The notes: a model not told the origin generated them from the sequence alone. A DNA stretch of 64,000 bases from Plutella xylostella (GCF_932276165.1 NC_063986.1:74501-138500), one strand, 5' to 3'. Counted from the first letter of the stretch, positions 1-13,900 are shown. Numbers and translations are program-made.

Positions 1-1059
1 TTAAATATCATAATTTTACTATATGCACACATGGTAAGGCCAATGACAGGATTCCCAGGTAATATTAAATAATAAACATTATCTTGGTTTGGTACCTGTA
101 CACTTACTACTTAATCTTAGATAGATAATATGGGCTACATAGGTCCTGAATGCTGTTAGTAATCTTATTAAAAGACTACTAAAATATCGTTCACATTTTA
201 AACTTTAGTGTTTATTCATTTAGGACAGAAATGTGGCTGTTTCTATTAAATTATTTGTAAGGGAAATGAGGCTGTTTCTTCTCTTCTTACTATGTACAAT
301 GAAGGTGGCCCAAAGAAATAACCCTATTGATAGATGCTCTAATTTTTTTAAATAACCGCCAATTTCAAATTTGTTTTGTTATTGTTGACTAGACATTGCA
401 GAATACAAGTACACAAGCAGTGGACTGATATACTCCCTAAGAATGTGTAATAATTGTGTGTACTGCATTTCTGGGTCACTTGATTTTTCGTATCTGTCGA
501 TCTGTAATTTTTCCTTACAATATGACTCGATTTAACCATTACAGTCTGTTTTTGTGGGGTTTTGTGAAGTTCTGTGTTTATTTAAATATGCCCAACATTT
601 CTTACACATAAGGACAACATTTGAAATGAGTGTGAAAATCTGTTGCCAGAAGTTCTCGCTGAAGTGATGAAAGATGCAGTAAAATGCAGGTTTGATTGAT
701 TGACCAATCCAATTCTAAAGGTTCAAAAAACATATCTTCTGCGTGGGTAATAACTGCCCGCAAAATTTCTATACCTCTCAATCATTTCTGTTTAAATAAT
801 GCTGCAGCTAAGGTAATAATAATAAGAAGTATACATAGATCCGTGATAACATTTTCGGAAGAATAGAAAATTCTCAATAAATGTGATAATTTTTTGGTGT
901 GGCACAAACTGTATTGTGTATGTGAACAGTCCCAGTCCCATGATATTTTTATTGAATAATGAAGGTACTTGAATATTGGTTGCATCTTTTAAACCCTATA
1001 TTAAATTATGAGGCTATAAACTATGTAAAGGTGTCATGTAAACATGTAGCCCCCCGCAG
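1..1059. other. Intron or upstream flank of the Toll-family gene
   Basis: AT-rich sequence with no exon I can support. It ends in a good 3' splice site (run of C then gcag, 1051-1059) directly before the first Toll-family exon. Missing upstream exons should therefore lie left of the window. Confidence 0.6.
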
Positions 1060-1969
1060 GCAGCAACGAGAGTGTGTCGGTGGAGTGGGTGCCGGGCGAG
1101 TACCTGGCGGTGCGGTGCGCGCGCGACGTGGCGGGGGGCGCGGCCGCCATGCCCGCGCTGCCGCCCGCCGCCGCCGCGCCGCGCGCCGCCCTGGCCGCCT
1201 GCGCCGCGCCCGCGCCCGCGCTGCGCCGCCTGCGCCTGCCGCCGCCGCCGCGCCTGGCGCTGCTGGCGCTGCCCGCCGCCCCGCTCGACGCAGACTACTT
1301 CGCGGGGCTGGAGGCGGTGGGCGAGCTGCGCCTGTCGGCCGCGCCGCCCGCCGCGCCGCCGCTGCTGCCCGGCGCGCTGGACCCGCTGCCCGCGCTGCAC
1401 ACGCTGCGTACGGACGGAGTGCAGGTGCAGCTGGACGCGCTGCCGGCGGCGCTGCGCGTGCTGTCGGTGCGCGGCGGGGGCGGGGGCGGGGTGCGCGCGG
1501 GGTGGGGCGCGGCGCGGGCGGCGCTGCGGCGGCTGGTGCTGGCGCCGGCGGGGGACGCGGCCGGGCTGGGCGGCGCGCCCGCGCTGCAGGTGCTGGAGCT
1601 GGAGGCGGTGACCGCGCTGTGGGTGGGTGCGCTGCCGGCGCTAGAGAACGTGACGCTGCGGGGGCTGGCGGGGGTGCGGGGGGGCGAGCTGGCGGGCAGC
1701 GCGCGGCTGCGGGCGCTGCGCGTGGAGGGCGGCGCGGCGGGCTCGCTGCCGGCGCGCTGGCTGGCCGCGCTGCCCGCGCTGCGCTCCGTGCTGCTGCGCC
1801 GGCTGCCGCTGCGCGCGCTGCCCGCAGACCTGCTGGCGGACAGCCCCGCGCTGCAGGTGCTGGAGGTGTCGCGCTGCTCGCTGGAGACCCTCCCCCCCGC
1901 GCTGCTGCGGGGGCAGGCGCGCCTCGCCGAGCTGCTGCTCGACCACAACAATATTACCTACCTCGACCC
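1060..1969 (+). CDS. Toll-family exon 1 of window: LRR ectodomain
   Basis: Begins with two bases completing a codon, then SNESVSVEWVPGEYLAVRC, and runs 302 codons of leucine-rich repeats such as LQVLEVSRCSLETLPPALL and LAELLLDHNNITYLDP. The last one or two repeats fit the LxxLxLxxN consensus; earlier ones are drifted, with many Ala, Gly and Arg. Extremely GC-rich. It ends in phase 2 at ccg/taagt. Confidence 0.85.
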
Positions 1970-4900
1970 GTAAGTACCTACATTATTATTTATTTACCCT
2001 ACTACTAATGTGTATTATACCGCGATGTTGTAACATTCTAACCTGTCCGCAGGGAGGTGTTCTCGGGCACGTCGTCTCTCGTCTCTCTCTCGCTCACACA
2101 CAACGCGCTGTCTTCCCTCTCGTTCCTGGCGCGGCTGCCGGCGCTGCGGCGGCTGCGCGCGGACGACAACCCGCTGGGCGACACGTGTAGCGACCCGCTC
2201 TCCTGTGAGCCTACACTCTATACTAATAATAATGTCCTCCTAGCCGAATTTCGACCACGGCGGGTAATCTCAGTTGAGATCAGCCATCTACGCAGGAGTA
2301 GATTATAGTGCCCCAGTGTGTGCGCAGTACACAGGAGCACTCTCTGCTCCATCACTCTCATAGCCCAATGGGACGGATTGACCGACACGACTGGAGAGAG
2401 CTAGGCGCAGGACCGACTGCTTTACAAGCCCATGCTCTATACTACGTTGTGTGTTGTTGTATTAGGTCGATTAGCGTTATTGTCATTCAGCTCATGGTCC
2501 ACAATATCACCTACTACCCTCGCCTTCAGGCATATTATCTTCAAAGAGATCAGAATAGTGCGCACGCACCGCGCGGCATGTTCTGGTGACAATTTTGCCA
2601 AATCCCCCCCCCAAATTTCTCGTGCCGCGGATGTGACTGGCACACAATAAACTCTTGGTTTGCAATATCTTAAGTTGAGAGTTAAGCCCATATACTAAGA
2701 CCAAATACTTAGTGTAATCCCAATTTTCTATTGATTTTTAATACCTTTACCATGATTTAACGTGTCTATGTATCTGTGTTGTATTACTGTGTATCTATCT
2801 GTGGCAGCGCAACTCCCAAACATCGGAACCGAGTGTTCTTCATCATCATCATCATCATCATCAGCCTTCTATCGCCCACTGTTGGGTATAGGCCTTCTTA
2901 TTTGTACGCCAATTCTTCCGGTCCTGTGCCGCTCTGGTCCACTGCTTCCCTGCAACCTTGCAGATGTCATCGGACCATCTAGCAGGTGGTCTGCCAACCG
3001 CTCTTCGTCCGTCTCTAGGCCACCATTCTGTGACCGCCTTTGTCCACCTTCCCTCCTCCCGACGAGCCAAGTGTCCCGCATGTTTTATGAAAATTAAGCC
3101 GGTTTAGCCGTTTAATCTTTTAGATATGCTAGTAGTGTCGTGCACTAACCCTAGTCCCACACCCACAGCGCTGTCCCCGCTGCGGCACTGCCCGGCGCTG
3201 CGCGAGGCGGGGCTGGCGCGCTCGGGCGCCGCGCGGCTGTGCGCGGACTGGCGCCTGCTGCTCACGCGGCTGGCTGTGCTAGACCTCCGCGGGAACCACT
3301 ACACCGACCTGCAGGTATTCTATTCTATTCTATTCTATTCTATTCTATTCTATTCTATTTTATTCTATTCTATTCTATTCTATTCTATTCTATTCTATTC
3401 TATTCTATTCTATTCTATTCTATTCTATTCTATTCTATTCTATTCTATTCTATTCTATTCTATTCTATTCTATTCTATTCTATTCTATTCTATTCTATTC
3501 TATTCTATTCTATTCTATTCTATTCTATTCTATTCTATTCTATTCTATTCTATTCTATTCTATTCTATTCTATTCTATTCTATTCTATTCTATTCTATTC
3601 TATTCTATTCTATTCTATTCTAATCTATTCTATTCTATTCTATTCTATTCTCTGTGGGGGTGTAAGTATCCGCACCTGGCACTCTCGAGTGGAACCTTCG
3701 TGCATATCCCCAAGGTCTAAACTGCCTTCCTAAGCTTGGACCATTTCCCACCACGCTGGTCCACTGCGGGTTGGTGGGTCCACATATCTAGATGTGCTAG
3801 ATCTAGATATGCAGGTTTCCTCACGATGTTTTCGTTCACCGTAAGAGCGATGGTATACATTGTACTTAAGTTAAAAGAACTCATTGATACATGTCAGCGC
3901 CGGGATTCGAACTCGCATCTCTTGCGTGAGAAGCGGGCGCTTACCCGACTGAGTTACCATACCACCGCTGCGTGTTTTGAAACTATACAAGGCCAGAACG
4001 CAGAGGTTGGGACTGCTCGCGTATATTTTCAAATTAAAATGGTGCCATGATTTACTTGAAAGTATACAAGGCCATTACGCACTAATCGCGTATATTTTCA
4101 AGTAAGTTAGGCCAAAATTATGGCTTGAAAATATACTGCAGCAGTTACCACTGCGTACTAATCGTGTATATTTTCAAGTGCCAAGCGGCAATGCGAGCAC
4201 TTGAAACTATACATGATTAGTTACCAGGTAGGCATTTTGAATTCTTGCTCTCTCTTTCTCTCATGCGGAATAGTAATCATTCCGCACTTGTCATTGTTTT
4301 CGTAACGTGTTTTTTGTTTACATTTTTGTAGTAAAAATTATCTCAGAAGACGGGTGTAGAACAATTCATGAAAGACAGTTACGGTGAATTCAAAACTTGA
4401 TGAAAAATATGTCTGTAATAATAAGTCTATAGGGTAATACCTACTACACTCACGAGCAATGAATAAGTTCAAGTAGCAAAAAGTCAACACCAAATGACAC
4501 CAATTTTTAAAACATTTAATTTAGAATTTGATCAAAATTTACGTATTTAGTTGGTTATCATAATATTTTGATGCCCTGATAAATGTAGGTACTTTACTTT
4601 ATATTGCCGACGGCGTCATTAAGCTAGTCTTTTCCGTTCAGGAGCTATCGTCACTGGAACTTTTTTATTGCTCGTGAGTGTAGTAGATATTACTCTTAAT
4701 TCATATAAATAATAAGATGGGTATTAGTATTCTAACTTGCAAAAATGATTGCTAAAAATATCAATTTATCAATCATATTAGACCTTGATCATCTTTATTT
4801 ATTAACATTCTACATATAGGTATGACAGGCAGAACAAGTAAATTGTAGTCACGTACACTTGCCGAAATTGTTAAGTAAATCAGAATCAGGTAATGTAGGT

Positions 4901-7900
4901 ATAAATTATATGCGACAAGTACGCCAATCAAGCAATGTGCGTAATAGCAATGTATATTTTCAAGAACGATTCCGTAAATCTCAACTTGAAAGTATACGCG
5001 ATTAGTACGCACAAATCGTGTATATTTTCAAGTTAAATATTATTTTTTTTCACTTGAAACTATACAGTGCTAGTACACTATGGGTGCGTTCTGGCCTTGT
5101 ATAGTTTCAAAACACGCACCACCGCTCTGACCTGCAGGTATGTCACACTGGCTCTTTCAAACTCAAATGTTTTTATTCATCTTATAAATGGGTGATTCTC
5201 AAATGACGCGATTTAGGTATGTCCAAGCCATAAAATACATGAAATTGATACTTTTATACCAGGATGTATTTTTTTTTAAATAATGTATCTTGTGACCGTT
5301 TTTATACATTAGTAATGTAATGCATAAATTTATAAAGAAAGCTACAATGATTTTTTAAAACTCAATATCATAAGTTCTTTGGCGCGTCCTTCACTTGATT
5401 TTATTTTTAGGTCAAGAAAAACTCACTTTTTAAAGTAAAATAAGCTTATGATTTATATGTTATCATTATAAGAGATACTTATGGTAATTGTAAATTAGGT
5501 TTCTATTCACTCTTAGGTTTAGTTTTCAAAAATATAACGCATTCAATTTTGTCCGAGAAAAAAAACTAACTTCTTTGGCGTAACGATACCGTCTTCCTAC
5601 TCTGCGTTTAAACGATCACCGGACATAATCACCATGCGTCCGTCACCATTCAGTCCCCCACTATCTTCGACCAGGAGCAGAGGAGCGTAAGTTTACGGAG
5701 TATGACGAAAAATTTTTTTTTTTGCGCCATAACCGGTTTTGGTCAGGTACTAGCCTAATTTCTTCGATTGTTACATTCATGCTATTATTTGTTTTTGTTG
5801 CATACATATTTTTGTCCACGTATGTCTGTTCAAACAGTATGCACGTGTCAATAAGAGGTTCCAATTGTACATCAGCTTTCTGTAAAAATAAATTTTAAGT
5901 GATGATTTCTAATTTCGTTGGCAATAATTTCTTTGGATTTCTTTGGCATTCTGCGCCAACGAAATTAGTTTTGATACAAAGAAATTAGTATTGAGTATGA
6001 AACACCATTAATAACGCTAACTTTATGCATTCAATGTCTATTATGGTTAATTCTCTCATCATCATCATCAGCCAATAATCATCCACTGGACATAGGCCTC
6101 TCCCAAGGAGCGCCACAACACTCGGTTCTCGGCCTTCCTCATCCAACTACTACCGGCTACCCGCCTAAGGTCGTCAGTCCAGCGGACAGGAGGGCGTCCC
6201 ACGCTGCGGATGCCTGTTCCTGGTCTCCACTCGAGAACTCGTCTACCCCAACGGTTATCGGTTCTTCGGCAGATATGACCAGCCCACTGCCACTTCTGGT
6301 TGCATATTTTGACAGCTATGTTGGTAACCTTAGTCCTCTGACGGATAACCTCATTTCTGATACGATCCATCAGAGAAACCCCAAGCATAACTAGAGAGTT
6401 ATGCTTGGGGCTACTATGGAGAGCCATAGCACGCTGAGCGACTTTAAATCGGTGGACCAGTCCTACCGTCAGTGTCCACGTCTCAGCACCATACGTCATC
6501 ACTAGCAGGACGCACTGGTTGAAGACTTTTGTCGTCAGGCTCTGAGCAATGGATGAGGAGAATATGTGACGAAGTTTCCCGAATGCAGCCCAACCCAGTT
6601 GGATGCGCCTTGCAGCCTCCTTGTCCAAGTTGCTTCTGCCTAGCCGAATAGTCTGCCCGAGGTAGACATATTCATGCACAACTTCGATTGTTGCCTCACC
6701 AACGATGACCGGCTCCGGTTTCATGTGAGCATTGTACATGACTTTCGTCTTGTCCAAGTTCATTCCGAGGCCTACACGTCGGGAAGCAGCATTTAGGCCA
6801 CTTAGCATCCAGCTGAGTTCCTGCAGAGATTCTGCCATAATAACGATGTCGTCCGCGAAGCGGAGGTGTGACATGTACTCGCCATTTATACATATGCCAT
6901 GTCCTTTCCAGTCCAACGTCTTAAAGACATCCAGTGAATTGGTGAACAGTTTCGGAGATATCACATCCCCCTGTCTCACTCCACAGGTCTTGTCTTGTGG
7001 TCCTGTACTTGGACAGTCATAGTAGCGGCATTGTACAGACACCTCAACACCTCGATATAGCGCCAGTCGATTTGGCATCTCTGCAAGGATTCCAAAACTG
7101 CTTAGGTCTCGATGTAGTCGAAGGCTTTTTCATAGTCCACAAAGGCTAGATACAGAGGCTGATTATACTCTTCGGTCTTCTGTATAATCTACCTTACTGT
7201 GTGGATGTGGTCTATTGTACTAAAGCCTTTTTGAAACCCAGCCTGCTCCGGGTGCTGAAACTCGTCTAACTTTTGGGCAAGACCATTCGTGATAACCCTT
7301 GAGAACAGCTTGTATACATGGCTTAAAAGCGAGATCGGTCTATAGTTCTTCAGAAGGGTTTGGTCACCCTTCTGAAGAACTGTAGTCCTCTCTAGAAGCT
7401 GGTGTTGACAACTCCAATTTGGTGCAGTGTGGGACGAAGGGTCGACTTCACCAGACATCTCCTCTCCAGCTTGAAGTTGATGTTCAGAGTGCCTCGGAGA
7501 AGTCGGTGATCACTCCCAGTTTTAAACCTATTGATCACTGGGACATATCTGAAAATGTGCAGCTTGTCAGTCATAATGAAGTCTTTTTCGTTTTTCGTCC
7601 TACCATCGGGGCTTGCCCATGTCCACTTCCTCTGGGGCCGATTCTCAAAGAATGAATTCATCAGAAAGAAAGCCCCTCCCTTTCGAGGAAGTCTACAAGC
7701 GTTTGCCCTCTCTGGTTTCTGCTACCAAAGCCATGATGTCCTACCCTCGATTCATCGCATTCTTGTACTCCCAATTTGGCGTTGAAGTCCCCCATCACAA
7801 CGGTGTATTGGGTCCTAGCAGTACACGTGATGCCCTAGAGATATCCACGTATACTGCTTCGACTTCTGTGTCAGAGTGTGCCGAGGTTGGTGCATATAAC

Positions 7901-10900
7901 TGTACGACCTTCAAGGAATACCTCTCGGTTAGTTTAAGTACTAGGTACGCTACCCGATTTGACACACTGCTTATCTCCACTACGTTACGAGGAATCCTAC
8001 GCCACCTTGGGACAGTTGGTCGCCCTCCTGATGGCAGAACATGTGGCCGGACTCCAGGGACATCGTGTCCTCGTCCTCTTTACACTTTTTTATACCGGTG
8101 ACGCTGCTGCCCATCGCCGGCCTATGGGATTTAGAGTAGCTGTTTTTGGATGGTTATACTGCCATCATCCGGTCGCCAGAGCCTCGTCTGTTAGCAGAGT
8201 GCACCACGGGCAGGTGAGGTTGGCAATTGGTTCATTCGGATGTTTAGAACCCTTGCACCTTTACGTGATCAGGTAATTATGTTAAAAACAAATAAAGATA
8301 TGCGTGATTTTTAGTTTTGTTGTGTATTTTTTGCAATCTACGTATAAAACTAATTTCTTAAAAATTATTTCTAATTTCTTTGTTCTTAAAACTAACTTCT
8401 TTGGGACCTTTTATAATTTCTTTGGTGTGTTTTCTAATTTCATTGGTGCTAATCTAATTTCATTGGCCCAAAATTGTTTAAAATCGCTGTAACTTTGAAT
8501 CGGCTCGATAGATTTCAGGGCCAATAAGAGATAACTAAAGAGGTCTAAAGCCTCTACAATATTTGGGGTATAATATTCAAACGGTCATGACGGTCAGGAT
8601 ATACAATATGTCAACGAGTACATTTACTTAGGCCAGCTAGTCTCATTCGAAAACAGGCAAGATAAAGAAATCGATAGACGTATCGAAAACGCCTGGAAGA
8701 GCTACTGGTCTATGAAGCAGCTGATGAAGGGTAACCTTCCACTGTCACTCAAGCGCAAACTCGTTGACATGTGTATCTTGCCCGTCCTAACCTACGGCGC
8801 ACAGACATGGTCACTGACCGAACATCAAAAGACCAGACTGAAGGTTTGCCAAAGAGCGATGGAGCGTAGTCTTCTAGGTGTCAAATTGACAGACCGTGTC
8901 AGAAACACCATACTACGCTCCCAAACTCGCATAGTCGATGTTGGTGTCGAGACCGCGAAGCTCAAGTGGAACTGGGCCGGCCACGTCTGCCGCATGCACC
9001 CGGACCGGTGGGCCAAGATAGCGACCGAGTGGGTGCCGGGCGACGGGCGCCGGCGGAGAGGCAGGCCGAGACGGAGATGGCGGGACGACCTGGATAAGTT
9101 TGATAATAACTGGGCTGAGAGTGCACAGGATCGAAGGGTGTGGAAGGAAAAAGGGGAGGCCTTTGCCCAGCAGTGGGAAACAAAATAGGCTAATTAAAAA
9201 AAAAAAAAAAAAAAAAAAAATATTCAAACAACATGAAAAAAAAATGCGCCAAAGAAATTATGCTTTTGGAGTCATTTTGTGAGAATCACCCAAATATCAA
9301 ATTATCTGATGAACGTCAATTTTTTTAAACTACTTACTCTTCGGATAAGGGTCTCTTTCTGTTACTTTACTCTTACGAATAGTAAGTTCAAATTGTTCAG
9401 TTTCCAAGTTCAGTTCAGTGATATAGGCAAATAAGCTTTTCTATTTACGGTTAAAGAAAAAACCGTGAGGAGACCTGCATATTTGCATATCTAAATTCTA
9501 GAAGTGTGTACTTAGGTACATTGTACGTATCACAGGCTCTGCCTAGCTTGGGTTCAGGATGCCTTGCGTGAGATGTCCCCACGCATTAACTATTCATCAT
9601 GTATTATTTAGCGACTTTGTTGGTTTGTCGTCGACACGATAAGAAGAAGAACTATTCATGATAATTTCCCTGTCGCTCCAGGGCCCGGACCTGCACTGGG
9701 TGCGCGCGGGGGACGCGGCGGGGGGCGCGGGGGACGCGGCGGGGGGCGCGGTGGTGCTGCTGGGGGACAACCCGCTGACCACGCTGCTGCTGCGCGAGGA
9801 GGACTACCACCAGCTGCTCAACAGGAACCACACGCAGGTATCTATTGATATTTATTTATTTATTTAACTCTTATCTGTCATATCGATATCATCATCATCA
9901 GCCAATAATCATCCACTGCTGGACATAGGCCTCTCCCAAGGAGCGCCACAACACTCGGTCCTCGGCCTTCCTCATCCAACCACTACCCGCCACCCCCGCC
10001 TAAGGTCGTCAGTCCAGCGGGCATCTATTGATAACGCATTTGTTTTTCCTATTGAAGTTGGGTATTTTTTTAAAACTCAATTTGTTTCGCTGTAGCAATT
10101 TCCATAAATTACAAATTTTCAAGCTCGTTTTCAAGAATATTAACTTTAGGTATACTTACAGGGTGTTGCAAAAGTGATTTACTAAGCCAAAAGTCATACA
10201 ACAAAAGTTGCAACACTCTGTATACGTTTGGTGCATCTTGGGCAGTCAATATCTAACTGGCTAATGCTTTCACCACGGTAACCAACCATAGGCCAGCTCT
10301 CTGTTTGTCACCGATATAAACAGAAGCCAGTATTAACATAGGTAATAGGTATTGCTTCCTTATAATGCAAGATAGAAATAAGAAGAGCCGGGCGGTTTTC
10401 TTTATCAATTACTTGATATATGGGGGTGATAGACTCTAAAGAGTGATAAAGAAAACCGCCCGGATCGAATGCTGTAAAATTACTGAATTTATTAATAACT
10501 AAAATGTTGCGCGTGTAAGTAAATTATGAAGGTGCGACCTACTTGAGAAATGTACGTTGCTCGTACACTGTGAGTGTCTAAACATTAGTTTCTATCTCCA
10601 GGCGAGCGTGACCCTGGACCTGTCGGGCTGCCCGCTGCGCTGCGACTGCCTGTGGTACTGGTGGGTGCGGGGGCGGCGCGCGGGGGGCGGGGCGGCGGCG
10701 CGGGGGCGCTGCGCGGGGGGCGGGGGTGGGGGCGGGGACCTCGACCAGCTCGACCCCGACCTGCTCGAGTGCAAGGACAAGGTGCGTTGACGTAGTTGCT
10801 ACCTTCTCTATGCTCTTTATTAACCCCGACGGAAAACGGGTGGTATAAGTTTAACGTGTCTGTTTGTCTGTGTATCTGTAATGTGGTAGCGTAGCTCCCG

Positions 10901-13900
10901 AACGGTTGAGAATGTTTTGGTTTTTTAGGGTGAGCGGTAATGTTACGTCAAGTGTTCTAAGCCATGTTTTATCAAATTTCTACTACCCCACGTTCCAGCA
11001 GTACCCCCGTCGTGCTTGTGCTCGGTGATTGAGAAGCGGGCGCTTAAGCTGCGTACAGACCGGCCCAACGAACGGGTTTCGTTGACCTTCGTTGCTGCAA
11101 TCTGTCCTGTATTATGTATGACAAATATCTATCGTAGGAATAACCGTTGGCGTTCGTTGGCCCGGTCTGTACGCAGCTTTACCCAACTGAGCTACCACCG
11201 CGGTGGTATCGTGTCTGTTTGTCTTCTTATCGTTTAATCTATCCACCCCACCACATTGCAGGAGTGTCCCTCAACATGCGACTGCTCAGTCCGCGCGGCG
11301 CTGCCCACAGTGACCCGCGCCAGCTGCGCCCGGCCGCCGCCCCCGGGCGCGTGGGGCGGGCGGCGCGTGCGACTCACTATGGAGGCGCGGGGGCTCACGG
11401 CCGTGCCCCGGGTGGATAATGTTACTGCGCTGCTGCTCAGTGGGAACCGTATTGAGGAAGTTAGGGAGGAAGACTTGCCGGACGGTTTGGAGGTACGCTT
11501 TTGTGTTTGTGTTATAGAATACGAAAGATGGTTATTTGGTGAAAACCTGTAAATTGTAACGTAGGTACCAACTTATTGATTTGTATGTGCATCTTTGACA
11601 AGGTGTTGAAATGTTATCGTCCACTATTAACTCGCATGCTTCTTCATTGTTGAAATGTTGTCAAGTATCCATTTTCAATTAGCCAACTATATTTTTTCTT
11701 GTTGAGTTGAGCCCCTGCCCGCCGACCGCGTTCCGTGTAGTAAATCCTTATTAACATCAAGTCTGTCACACCCCAGGAGCTAGACCTGAGCAACAACTCC
11801 CTCCCCTGGCTCCCCCCGCGCGCGCTGCGCCCCCCGCGCCTGCGCCTGGCGCGCAACCCGTGGCGCTGCGCCTGCCCCGACCAGCCGCTGTTGGATGCGG
11901 CACGGGAGAAACAGCAACATGTATGTACACATATTGTACGAGGGCGGGTCAATAAGTCCGTGACTTTTTGAAGAAGATACTGGTTTTTGGATATTTTTTT
12001 ATTTTATTTTTCAACGTAGTCTCCTTTGAGCTCTATACACTTTGTCCAAAGTTTCTGCAATTTTTTTATCCCTTCCAAAAAATGAGGTTTCTCGAGGTCA
12101 TCAAAATACCCACCTTGGCCTTCTTTGGCGCCGATTCACCCCGAGAAACCCACCGTTTAGACTGATGTTTGGTCTCTGGTGTGTTGTGGTGGATCCACGT
12201 TTCGTCCACGGATACAAAACGGCGCAAAAACTCGTCCGAATTTAGGTTTAACAACGCCTAACACTGCTTTGCGAAGTTGTCATTCGATTGCGTTTGTGAG
12301 CAAACGCGGCACCCATCTTGCGGAAAGCTTTTTCATACCCAAGTGATCATTCAAAATTGAAACCACTGAGCCACGTGATATCCCTGTGGCTTCCACTATC
12401 CCTTTCACTTTCAATCTCCGATCGGCCAACACCATGTCGTGAATTTTTTCAATCATTTCAGGTGTAGAGACCTCAACTGGGTGCCATGAACGTCCAGCAT
12501 CTTCCGTACTTGTACGGCCACAACGGAATTCAGTAAACCACTTTTTACCATAGATATTGATGGTGCAGAGTCCCCATAATCTTTATCAAGCTTAGCCTTG
12601 GTTTCAGTGATGGTTTTTTTCCGTAAAAAAATCATGCTTAGTGAGCACACGAATTTAAGTTTCTTCCATTATGTTTTTAAATCACGCGGTAGTTGCTAAG
12701 AACGGGTGTAAAACACAAACCAAGTGACGTAACTTGTGCAAATTTTGACAGATGTCTACTGACAGATGCTTGTTGACAGGAGCAGTGTTGTTCTTTCAGT
12801 AAAGTGGCGGGAAATTATAAAAGTCACGGACTTATTGACCCGCCCTCGTATTATGAACAGCAGGGCAATCACGAACAATATAGAATCGAATGCGAGTGCG
12901 ACTAGTGTCTACTTGACAGCACTTTCGAACACTTTTTACCTATCGAATTGACAGTTGTCGCACTCGCATTCTATTCTATACGTTAGCTCTGTTTTTCGTG
13001 ATCGCCCTGCAGCTATGCCTGATAAATAATGACAGTTTTTCCTCACAAACCAGCAAACGGCGGATAAAATGTATGGATTTGACAGCTGTCATAGGGTTTA
13101 TAGGGGTTTACAAAGTGTAGTACTCTTGCGTCATGATCTAGTGCGCAGTACTATCGTGTAATAACCTAGTGCCTAGTGCAGTCGGGGGCAGAGAAGTCTA
13201 CCATCAACCTATCAAATTAACAATGCTTCTCAGTGGGGACAGGTTTCTCTGCCTCTCACTGTCGTGTAATGACTCAGTGCCCATCTAGCCGCTGCAGCGT
13301 ATAGTCGCTTAAATCGGATTGGATTGCTGGTTTGCCGACAAAGTCGTTGTGTTGGTAGGGGGTTCGCAGACAAGCTGTCACCATTAGTCGGCTGATTGCT
13401 CGAACCACTCAATTGGCAATAACGGAGGAGAAAAATAACAAAAAGTCCTCACACAGTCGTCAGCATGTTGTGTAGTACATCTTAAAGAATCCCCTACAAG
13501 GACCCATAACGACTTATACCCCGTGTTCCAGATCGTGGACTACACGTCTATCCGGTGCGCGGACGGGCGCGCGTGGGCGGCGCTGGGGGCGGGCGCGCTG
13601 TGCGTTGCCGCCCCCGCCCCCGCGCCCCCCGCCCCCGCCGCCGCGTGGCTCGCGCTGCCCGCCGCGCTGCTGCTGGCTGCTGCCGCTGCCGCCGTCGCAT
13701 ATTACTATAGATATCACGTCAAGGTGACTATTCTATCTTTATTTCTATTTTATTTTCTGAGGGGCTGCACCAGCCACAGGGTCTAAACTCTCTAATAACA
13801 GTTACGCTCACGCCATCCCGCTTACCGGCGGCGCGATATGTCGTTCGCCCCAACTCATGTCAGGTGGAATTAAATAGCGTGCCCAATATTATACAACCGT

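Larger units (their letters stand above)
5190..9291. mobile_element. Unclassified TIR DNA transposon (4.1 kb, nested host of two LINEs)
   Basis: Ends GGGTGATTCTCAAATGAC and, reversed, GGGTGATTCTCACAAAATGA, flanked by AAAT on both sides (5186-5189, 9292-9295). Motifs such as aactaatttctttgg and aatttcattgg recur in inverted orientation near both inner ends (5570-6000, 8310-8470). The interior is mostly two RTE insertions. I could not assign a superfamily. Confidence 0.65.

Noticed and set aside
1295..1951. Minus-strand open frame of 218 codons
   Set aside because: Ser/Ala/Arg-rich shadow of the same GC-rich exon; stops are rare there in all frames.
959..2008. Long plus-strand open frame of 349 codons starting at 959
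   Set aside because: Arg/Ala/Gly-only translation, a shadow of the GC-rich Toll exon, which reads in the frame with LRRs and the splice phases.
3126..3733. Open frames of repeated Tyr-Ser-Ile-Leu-Phe
   Set aside because: Translation of the TATTC microsatellite, which has no stop in these frames.
3900..3960. Possible tRNA gene on the minus strand
   Set aside because: Has a B box and part of a tRNA-like body but recurs as a dispersed repeat, so it is a tRNA-derived SINE piece.
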